From contig NZ_JAAQPI010000023.1 of the NCBI RefSeq assembly GCF_011683955.1, positions 1-64,000 on the forward strand: a stretch of 64,000 nt of DNA, read 5' to 3'. Within the stretch, counting starts at the first letter, position 1; each line of letters starts with the position of its first letter. Origin of the DNA: Pseudomaricurvus alkylphenolicus. Its GTDB lineage: Bacteria; Pseudomonadota; Gammaproteobacteria; Pseudomonadales; Cellvibrionaceae. Below, in pieces: positions 61,301 through 64,000 of this stretch. Both the position numbers and the translations under genes were made by a program. The notes under the pieces were generated by a model. It did no database searches, was not told the DNA's origin, and saw only the letters and a list, made by a program, of their open reading frames with translations.

Positions 61301-64000
61301 GACGCGGCATAATCAGGGTTGATGCGCGCGGCAAGTGCCGTGGCGATATCATCTGACTCGTCATCGGTCAACGCTGTATAGGAGTAATTGTCGTCACCAA
61401 TTGCAACCGTGTATGTGCGCCCTTCTTGTACCAGGATTCCACTAATGTCTATGGTACGATCAAAATCGATATCCGCCCCGTCGGCATCATTGATGTTTAC
61501 ATCGTTTTCTTTATCTGTTCCAAAAAGGAAATAATCTCCAGCGCGATATTCCAGCAGGGTATCCGAATAGGTTGCAGTATCAACATCAAAGAACTGATAA
61601 AGAGAAACCACTTCATCGGCAACAAACGAAATTCCGTCCTGATAAATGAGCGATTCAGCCGTCGAATGCTCTGTAACATTTATGCTGGAGTCTGTACTGA
61701 CCAGATATATAGTGTTACCCGACACTTGGCCATCAACATGCCCCGCATCGCTGATATCGTCAACCCGACCTACTCTCAATTCATTTTCGGCACTCAAACG
61801 AACGGTGGTATCATCAGTTTCATCAGCCAAAGCCGTAATAATGTCGAGCCCGACGGCATTTTCCAGAGCCCCATCAAAGTCGGAAATCTCAATATTGCCA
61901 TTCACAGTTGAACTGTGGAGTTGGTTTATCGCAACTTCAAGGCCAACGATACCGTCTTCTGCAGACAGGGTTAATTGATCTGCAACAAGATCAACCCCGT
62001 CATCGGCAAAAGACTCTGTGATTTGCCCTCCTGCAGTCAATGTGACGTCGCTGGCAGAACTGACACGCAGATAATCAAAATTAGCACCAAGATTGTCCTG
62101 CACAATCAGCTTATTGGCCATACCCGTAATATTAATCTGGGTGTTATCGTCGGCGTCTACTTCCGCAGTAAAGCCTGGAGAATAGCCATCCGGTACCCAG
62201 CCTCCGGGATAGCCGATATAGGTGTCGATCAGCTCCGTCAACTCTGTGACCAGATCCGTCAACGACGTCGTCGTTGCAGTATGTTCGAATACGACACCAT
62301 CTATGGTAATGGAATAATCCTGCCCGATAACTGGTGTAAAATTGTCCATCGCAATTGTACGAACGGTATCGGGACTATCGGCGTCAGCCGGACTGACAGT
62401 TGCACTGCCGGCATTCAAGGAAACACTGATCGCAGCAGCACCGATAATATTGTCCAAATGAACACCTGCTTGCAGATGGCGAACGAGAATATCGTCCGCG
62501 GCAGTGACGTTAACATCGTTCACGTCTTTATTGGATAGCAGCCGAAGATCGGCGATATCGATGCTGCCTGCGGCATCAATGATCAGACTTCCGTCCGATA
62601 TTTCCACGTCTTCCAACGTCAGAGTCGTGGACCCCTGATTTAATATCAGATCACCTGCTTGATCACTGGCGAACCACATTGAACTGACATCGGTGTTCAG
62701 CGTTGTATTTCCTGAGACTTCTACACTCAGTTCTTCCGCAGTGAGCAGCCCCCCTGGTACCTGTACAATGTCATCTGCCGAGATCAGGTCAATATCCCCT
62801 CGACCACCTGCCATCAGCATATTGACGGTCAGTTCGGCCGTATTACTTTCGGAGCTGACGGTCGTCAAACGAATATCATTGCGATCACTGGAACCCAGTG
62901 TACGAACGTTTGTCGCAAGCAGATCGCCAGTATTTTCTACCTGAACCCGGCCATCCGCGGTTTCCACATCCACCAGCTCCAGATCCCCCTGATTGGAGAC
63001 AATAATGTTGCCGGAGTCTGTCAAGCTGAGCGTCATCTGCTCAACGTCGGTATCGAGCAGCATGCCACGTTCAGCTTCCGCTACCAGTACATTCGCACTG
63101 ATAGTTCCCAGTGTGTTGTCGTCGTCATCGATTACAGTGGTTTGTTCGATATATCCGGATTCGACGTAGAGGTTAATCGTCGCGTTGTCAGCGGTGGCTT
63201 CTACGGCCGCCCCCTCCAGAACGATATTACCGCCATGTACGCCGGTGGTAAGTGAAATATCTCCATCGTCCGCAATAACCATTGCTTCGGAGTCTGCGAT
63301 AATGCTGCCGTACTCTCCCGTAGCCTTACCGGCATTTAATGTCATACTGTCGGCATTCAGCGAGCCAGTCATTTCGAGATCCCGCCCGGCTTCAACCGTC
63401 AATATGCCGGTGTTGGCAAGCACCTCCCCACTCAGCTCCACATCGCGAGACGAACTCAAATCAATTGAACTGGCCCCCTGATCCGCGATCAATGTTCCTG
63501 AATCATCCAGAATCAAAGACAGACCACCGTGAAGGTCCAGACTGGACGCACTGAGCCTCGTGGTTACCTGTCCATCGTCAACGACATTGCCCTCAATACT
63601 CAAGGTTCCACCGGCATTAATATTGATTGCGCCATCATCATTGATCGCCGACACCTGACCACTGAGAGCCACGCTGGAGCCTGATTCAATAATGATATTG
63701 CCCGCAAATATCGACTCGCCACTACGCTCCCCGAACTCTGGAGCAACAACATCATCGTAGGTAACTTCCGTGCGAAGAACCGTTTCGGACTGGGTAATAG
63801 GCACGGTCTTCCAGACCGTGACATTTTTCATGGTCACGACCATGACTTCCTTAGTCGTGGTTTCATAAACCGGTCGATAGTCGTATATATCCTGGTCTTG
63901 AGTCACCAGTTGATAGTCGTATTTCAGCCGCTGGTCATAGATATCATGCAGGTCTGATGTCCAGTCATAACTATAGTTTCTGAAGGTTTCAAACTCATAG
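43321..64000 (-). CDS. giant beta-strand-repeat surface protein, 5' end outside the window
   Basis: An open frame runs from the stop at 43321 to the window edge: at least 6,892 codons, with the start outside. The first in-frame GTG at 63906 is not the true start, since the frame continues for 31 more codons without a stop (reading YEFETFRNYSYDW...). The protein is Gly, Asp, Ser, Thr, Ala and Val rich and poor in Cys. It holds, N to C: a Tyr-rich segment and the KNVTVWKTVPI stretch; beta-strand repeats; a cluster of small repeated domains (57100-62350); two DxNxDGDxDD calcium-type motifs; a long non-periodic beta region; twelve units of about 217 residues (44400-52900); and a Pro/Ser-rich end. 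No autotransporter barrel, LPXTG motif or clear RTX nonapeptides is seen. It is probably a surface or secreted filament carried by the downstream exporter. Confidence 0.9.
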   Translation of the reverse strand, partial: YEFETFRNYSYDWTSDLHDIYDQRLKYDYQLVTQDQDIYDYRPVYETTTKEVMVVTMKNVTVWKTVPITQSETVLRTEVTYDDVVAPEFGERSGESIFAGNIIIESGSSVALSGQVSAINDDGAININAGGTLSIEGNVVDDGQVTTRLSASSLDLHGGLSLILDDSGTLIADQGASSIDLSSSRDVELSGEVLANTGILTVEAGRDLEMTGSLNADSMTLNAGKATGEYGSIIADSEAMVIADDGDISLTTGVHGGNIVLEGAAVEATADNATINLYVESGYIEQTTVIDDDDNTLGTISANVLVAEAERGMLLDTDVEQMTLSLTDSGNIIVSNQGDLELVDVETADGRVQVENTGDLLATNVRTLGSSDRNDIRLTTVSSESNTAELTVNMLMAGGRGDIDLISADDIVQVPGGLLTAEELSVEVSGNTTLNTDVSSMWFASDQAGDLILNQGSTTLTLEDVEISDGSLIIDAAGSIDIADLRLLSNKDVNDVNVTAADDILVRHLQAGVHLDNIIGAAAISVSLNAGSATVSPADADSPDTVRTIAMDNFTPVIGQDYSITIDGVVFEHTATTTSLTDLVTELTELIDTYIGYPGGWVPDGYSPGFTAEVDADDNTQINITGMANKLIVQDNLGANFDYLRVSSASDVTLTAGGQITESFADDGVDLVADQLTLSAEDGIVGLEVAINQLHSSTVNGNIEISDFDGALENAVGLDIITALADETDDTTVRLSAENELRVGRVDDISDAGHVDGQVSGNTIYLVSTDSSINVTEHSTAESLIYQDGISFVADEVVSLYQFFDVDTATYSDTLLEYRAGDYFLFGTDKENDVNINDADGADIDFDRTIDISGILVQEGRTYTVAIGDDNYSYTALTDDESDDIATALAARINPDYAASAVGDTITVTEGAGISEICVSISRTKMLPDTLSAHTLILETGGTLSLESVSATTLLELVAGQNVHIGGETVESDSSVTAVEGSISTVAGSGITEIEEVRIVANGLTDVVKAIDINNDGDRDDVFNETDDGVDYNNDGDFDDIVNESGVALATGFVNLHVDDIPAENFEIRADKDISIDVGTHLDLTGFIGGVEGFDEARNVTLEVDGALTVESGIVTANTSEGLIHIDATSVTSDKASVFIAYDVDVEAEQGIQLNTLTSRVSVVSANSGNIEISEADDLTVDTVIAENGSISIQTGDDTYIREVRNIIDGNSIDVSVDGDLYIDRIEAAAIAGAVKGSGSTISVDAAGTIYEWNYAANYDAGDDEIKVTAGAGLAQIVVFVDDELVDEAVVNAADRANHDLERTIDLSDLTVAHESIYRIAINGNLFEYEANVDDDGDTMSDVAIALAALIDDHDQNSAELYAYQVTVLGDTASAITELSTAEDRGTGNELEVRYTFAVDDAPGESGLTVGDTTISMDGFERDSGAIVDISSALLAAAGEDRAQVSEIEFSSSALSTDNRYTVTIGGTAYIAEVGVNGVTNDWASILGELKNVIEAGEDIAVTSDTANATLTLTAETDNVAFTVNSVSVDEPFLTALADGVSDEGTVPFQAAGESNPQISEVDFDSGHTITSGYRYSVIIDGAEYSVTEGDNHYIEVTGASGEEVQLSGVGPITSTSSATINAADGSDDTVDRTIDLAGVVVHIGGTYTISIGADDFNYEAQPGDTLNEIAAGLAGEVNDDASYTASATDDVITVSDGAGTASISLEGDRPLTGFDGVTVSETSEAGRVINISGIEVVNNGVYTITINSTPFSYTSDGSATLAEIASNLSADIDADGSYSSDDIYHDVNADWNSVLTALAALIEDGEAISVVTDDGQEKLTLTADVIDTPFSVDRAGITQVSGIEASGSLPIQMAEPGQKQQNEIIFSGAVGTDIYTVVINGKSYSIRSGGNEFLLLSGTDAEPITLTRETWVAGEPTAADPVTISDIITSGTGHSLPRQVDFSDITWATPGAGETHVYKLTVGDESFTASFTSTPTSSGLTTGLESAINAATASPVSVTRVSIAVTAGDWTSLLQGLESLIEADGDINVTVDGANKSLLLEAVSNNAPFNIGGVIVSAAGDLSNDPAIPTQEAGFVENQISRVVFENPADTSPAYTITDGHIYTITVEGIAYSATVGEDGVTSDWDSILSRLQTIITAGTSNITVTYDDTARSLTMTADIDNDPFSVDGSSVQTESTNNHSSAVVDDGTTPVQSAGSSQAQVSELTYSGNTPSADTTYTVVIDTDTYEVTVGEQLDITYGVVNQTWASVLGGLKYLIDADGVVTATVDVASAPADESELILTAVNNNQPFTVVATGRADTSTYDPIDGNYVLIVPDKTGGNFQMGATGDLTVISLPTNPNEVITLSAGDGSNPDSDLVIVSELDVGAGGTVNLTATDEITLGGKITAGILNVNSGNTLTLISDVVNMTTIDMSSGTGDLSIQDESALSITSIVMGDDIDNQNNPGDIELVVDGDITIGEITGYAGNITIISTSGSINIGAIENAADVELIALNGDVTAGAADYSTSVEFDTLSVSAQSSISIYEDDGFTLEHIESSDGEAVTIAARGDLIIDTEIETTGGEDVSLTTTAAGAIDLNQSIATESGSVTILAFDGLDMSKQAHINTVSGDITLDAGAGALVMTGETYVDAGSGLIDIDAEDDITIGKLRTTNSADLVITTTTGAVRDGSDSPIDILAQNATLRIEAVTGIGDDISDGKSIETDVGALDLSNTTSGDIAIEDFGNLTISRIVQGGAGNVTVETVSGTITVDGSGIAAGTGTVTLLAGGDVGSSLRLDADITTGGGPVSITTESGDITLAAGIEVNGSGDIELSAPQGSIINDASVILDNDHWLNDGTNFDPEIDWALKHGKFSIDTDTGEVVVANMTPAQAAEHLANGTVLRQADGIFLQTTDGAITLEARDQIGEKVSGFDLSPLSIVVDGNELSVVSAERDDVSVMAIGGVSIANDGSSAGTQGGSTDVTNLSGEQSVTDPIDASGEDVSLISDDIQIDESVRSPGADIVLSPLDTSRTIVIGDVLDPASAAGTFHLDMGEMGNLQNGFNLIVIGSDLGNHTIQIGDASTPDGQVTVQDTLVLNSPMAGGEININDDLTGGDDASLVIYGSGNTTTFSANASMAVDISIADSVEIDGDITLVAGTSGSGNIELGSTVDHYLRGNGDGSADQLTLTANNGNITVTGEVGAEDPLEAFTITEALDVTFDREVAVNGDLIINASGTVTFSEELVITGGDLIINGAASVVFESSVEVGGNILLEGDEIDFNGGNRSVSTTSSGTLILRPATVTQGIEVASPPEETTENTLNITADEIRALADGFATITIGHEDDSDHHADVNAGSVRLGVLAATGATFSDELVIFGGNIEVVDYEDSSFVFNATRGVTLDAVNNITISNEFSVGDSLTLYSESGSVRQASDNVDGLGAEELSANDLVVHAERGINLAWADINTLDATVTGDDDISVHVTDGDVTVISMALISELGSGDIELSTEAGSITLAASGSGVRTLGTGEIVLSAGGGDIVLNHFIKGSVGGVELVADGSIDNNAAISAQGQSEIVLITGGDINQNADIVSEGGLITLESGAAIVMKDGVIAASISGEATGAVSYTAATDIVLSTIEADGSIDLVATGGSITEQLTLEGNNLAGGTTQVTLSAANGIGMPAEDIDTDIAFLTATNSTSGGIYIEETDQLTISGITSDGADGAVAIVTEDGALMLEGVITTTAENGHVLLKTGEAQQGTEASITLEGWISTATGHITLNAVDDVIQTVSGDLEVGDTNSTIEVIAGDVISMESGAQVLTLGGDVSFSAGSQIILGEINVESGSVSLAAGGLIIDGDPTLDITASGLMLSALGVANAQDPLNISVDTVSAVTGNGGLYIDESNTINIDEVTVVVERVGTNGYTSTQTTIRSDLESSGLGHIVLLADSTITVTGGGDDDGVGIFADDTSNILLQAASGDINLRSGINADQGNITVTADNGAIVLNAHGDLFTRHSGTIELDAGSSIDMADGATVNTDDNIRLNAGTNITLGGLNAGGGGGDVSLIAGGDIIDGGNLHIDIKAAGLRIEAGGSVGEAEGSNLGMLDTRVGGLSVLAEDIFINETSDISVESIDEIVVNRVDADGGASAVSDSAQEDLRTDTDGTLVLQAQGTIVIEGGLDDVGVVADDDGDVLLQSLSGSIHINARVDGGEGHVSVVADEAIVQKSPGDIVTAGDATLLVKAGTSLTMERGAAASTDGGDIVYQAGVDLLVGEIDADTGSIALAAGGNIIDHDGQNTISAQALTLNAGGGAGTANNPLETTIASLSVMVEQGGLFISEADALTLGEVTVAVMMVDNSATRTSQTINRSGLQAANGGALVLQSNGDLTIDGENGGVMVGAQGDGVILLASSAGQLIVNADVDGGEGEISLRAATDIVLGEEATVHTGGTATITLDADGIEMVDGATLVTDNSNIRLQATADMVLTGVDAGDGAVSLHSGGAVRDGGDSNTDITAADLRIEVVGVVGEAEGNNLGLLDTRVTTLASVSGGLMIQDSDSLIVDQVTSITVKQVKNNGAFEVITDGELEDLRTHSNGDIVLLAGGDLTLIGGTDNEGLSADGSGNVLLGSTGGDLVVAANIDADQGNISLTAAETIAQGSAVTIQTRGAGTIEMDSGSAFTMADGALITTQDSNIRLNALGNITLAGLDAGQGAVSLLSGGDVIDGGDRDIDVVAAQLRIEASGSVGEAEGENFGLLDTQVDTLTMVGGNLFVREIDSLTIDAVDDIDVNRVSSDLEFSSIIDGSQEDLSTLDGGSLVVEATGDLTIEGGNDDVAVVAGGNGDILLSSTGGSVTINAAVDGGEGNISVVAAGAISQTVGGNLLTTGEGGLDVRAGDALTMSGGASASTTSGDIAYQAGGNLTLGDIESILGSVSLTAMGYIIDGDQERDVSAAALTLQAGSDIGSSSDMLEASVGTLSGIAENGSLYIDATDAIVIDDVTVTVMLIDNTVSRQSQVVSRGDLRTGGDGHLVLQAAGDLTVNGAAAAVLAEGSGNLLLNSAAGQLVINAGVDGGEGHLSLAAADAIHQSASSRVQTGGAGTLELESGTTITMADGATTVTEDGDIRFNATSELVISGVDAGLGSVSLISGADILDAGDSNVDITADQLRIEAVGSAGEAVGSNYGLLDVEVTTLSAVGAEVFINDVSGLRIDAISAIETNRVGLDGQHSILLDGVQEDVRTSTDGSVVLLAAGDLVIEGGSDGVGITAAGNGNMLLSSASGQLEVNTGVDSGEGSVSLHAAGSLTLSNNGVVQTAGAGTIEMEAGADILMSNGASITAQGSGIRLDAATDITLGSIDAGLGSVSLLSGGSVVDGGDSVTDIIAANLRIQAAGAVGEVNGSNFGALETLVTVLAAQGEDLFINEGDALIIDRVQDITVHRFSSNATTTAITDSAQEDLRTGTGGTLVLQAGGGLTIEGGSDSVGVTAIGSGDVHLSSSAGQLLINAGVDGGSGNIELAASGAIDQNAGVAIATSGVGSITLDAGATLSMAAGATTITDDGNIQLTAVTDITLGEEDGDHTEFALLASGSGDILITSSVAQLFINAGVDGGEGDVRFDALNSISIGDRSTVQTRGVGGIEMNTGNRIVMVDRATAITADGSIQLNAVDDISLGDLQGVQNGFALTALGSGNVGLSSTNGELLINASVDGGTGNINMQASETIAQRNEGTVQTAGFGTIELNAGSAIMILDGASTNTADGDIYLVAEEDITLGEADGGLDAVAVNAAGSGNVLLASSEGNLQLYADLNGGEGNVSLSAAGTITQNSVIQTAGSGTIDLEAGSAITMADGATITTQDQTIRLRAATDIVLANVEAGQGAVSLISGGAIVDGGDSAWDVSAASLRMVASASIGQPQGTDLGLIDTRVTTLAATGENLFVNEADAVVIDTVDTLTVNRVLGNGELMTIIDTALEDLRSAENGSIILQAGGDLTVEGGEDGAGVWSDSDNAVLLSSSAGQLVINADVDGGTGSISLQASGAITQSSGSRVQTAGSGTIELESGAGVVMEDGAITAAQGGNIRLSAVDDIVLAGVRAEMSAVSLIAGGAIVDGGDSTIDVAAIDLSIRAAGSVGETESTNLGMLDTLITKLSVSAGELFLNEEDDLSIDKVAEISVTRTATDGSQTTITDSAQEDLSIAGDGTLVLQAQGDLTIEGGTDDIGVTTSGSGPMLLTSTAGNMLLNAGIDGGEGHISLAASATLSQSTDSAIQTSGVATIDIEAGAGIVMADGATLTTEDSNIRLKATTQIVLGGVNAGLGGVSLLSAGHILDAGDSHVDVSAADLRIQAGGTVGEAEGTNQGALETLVTTLTAHSGELHIRESDDLSINSVADISVNRVNIDSTFLAVTDAMQEDLRIGEGGRLVLQTGGDLSIEGGTDTTGVTAQGNTLLNAAGGDLWIRSQIEVTDGHVTLQAGENLHQVAGVSTTGVGTLIFDAGADISMQPGTESSAENTAISYQAGGDIEVAMIDVGTGAVSLDAGNDIGYSGDDGVITAQQLGLAGNAGKPGAPFNLSVAVLAGEVGDQGWHVRNSGALTLDGIEVATQRVIVDGSNVTDNRVYEGIQGQTDAEVRVSSTGDMQQSADITTVGGTVELISQEGGLTMSLDASTTTQGGDIYYGAEGLMTLNLLDADTGNAELRVGQTGNIVDAAQDNSINVRAAGLNIIGRGSHIDPDERNQQAILDQRLEGIEIDVDGVFVGNGAETDTEARYENRKGASLGYLQTDEGLWSLQFVQPNEAGSPELLTQAVTVDSELANYQATTIWRPVIEVDHRRLAEFFDALNQEDAEEAQMPVNSPDGWLFDKPPELNSLSSLESPLGDGTSPAPAPLERLTSPVGASPIGGLPTLSVLNASSLIFVQNPISSNVESDSWLFEYWTEDVVL
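44400..52900 (-). repeat. long tandem repeat, about 650 bases per unit, about twelve units
   Basis: The encoded landmark GEAEGxNLGLLDT (or a variant such as GTANNPLET, GSSSDMLEA, GKPGAPFNL) recurs near 52470, 51810, 51160, 50510, 49855, 49215, 48570, 47915, 46370, 45720, 45070 and 44430. Spacing is 640-660 bases except for the 47915-46370 step. Each unit encodes about 217 residues with IDGGDSxxDVTAADLRI, NEADxLTID, QEDLRTxxxG and AGSGTIELEAGSAI blocks. Units at 52470, 51160 and 49215 form one variant; the others mostly form a second. Confidence 0.8.
46560..47480 (-). repeat. three extra half-units within the long repeat array
   Basis: Between the units at 47915 and 46370 the spacing is about 1545 bases instead of 650. 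The extra length holds three shorter blocks of roughly 300 bases, marked by EDGDHTEFALLASG (near 47390), LQGVQNGFALTALG (near 47090) and ADGGLDAVAVNAAG (near 46800). Each repeats the GSGNVLLSS and AGSGTIEL parts of the unit without the GLLDT part. They look like internal expansion by recombination. Confidence 0.7.
57100..62350 (-). repeat. second repeat family in the giant gene, small beta domains
   Basis: At least ten degenerate copies of a domain of roughly 75-110 residues. One form has the pattern TIDISGxxVxxGxTYTIxIGxxxFxYxA followed by IAxxLAAxI and ITVxxGAGxxxI (near 61420, 60060, 59060 and 58800). The other has QISEVxFxS, YTVxIxGxxYxxxVGxxG and WxSILxxLxxLIxAGxxIxV (near 59700, 57700 and 57300). 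They differ from the 217-residue units and do not match a family I can name. Confidence 0.6.

Overview
The window comes from a gammaproteobacterium, probably a marine, Cellvibrionales-like lineage. The lineage is inferred from the 5' end of the 16S rRNA, the ilvC/pssA/ilvY arrangement, a complete gamma-type type II secretion operon and the S10-spc-alpha ribosomal protein order. No species can be named from sequence alone.

Layout. (1) 1-629: the 5' end of a 16S rRNA gene reading leftward out of the window, with a boxA-like antiterminator and three tandem rRNA-type promoters. (2) 843-6538: housekeeping genes. pssA and ilvC (minus strand) diverge from ilvY, the LysR regulator of ilvC, followed by argS and a TSUP-family permease (plus strand). 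(3) 6834-16994: a compact, partly overlapping gspCDEFGHIJKLM operon for the type II secretion system, without gspN or the prepilin peptidase gene. (4) 17003-19147: manC (GDP-mannose synthesis) and a solitary RAYT-type Y1 transposase. (5) 19230-33473: the S10-spc-alpha ribosomal protein run on the minus strand, from rpsJ to rplQ, including secY and rpoA, with a recognisable promoter before rpsJ and a terminator after rplQ.

(6) 33883-64000: an accessory locus on the same strand, directly upstream of rpsJ, where many gammaproteobacteria carry fusA-tuf. It reads, in transcription order: a giant beta-strand-repeat protein gene (at least 6,892 codons, cut by the window edge), a SapC-family protein, a TolC-like outer-membrane factor, a secreted HlyD-type adaptor, a GAF-domain/HlyD membrane fusion, a PqqD-like/M50-metallopeptidase/HlyD membrane fusion, and a C-terminally truncated SecA-like ATPase. 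The last five genes are spaced by 61, 15, 3 and -4 bases. No ABC transporter is present.

The working hypothesis is that region 6 is a dedicated envelope-spanning exporter. In it, a SecA paralogue and an M50-HlyD membrane protein would replace the ABC ATPase of a type I system, TolC would be the outer-membrane exit, and the giant repeat protein would be the cargo. This is the part of the window most likely to be an undescribed system. The assignment of domains is seen in sequence; the combined function is inference.
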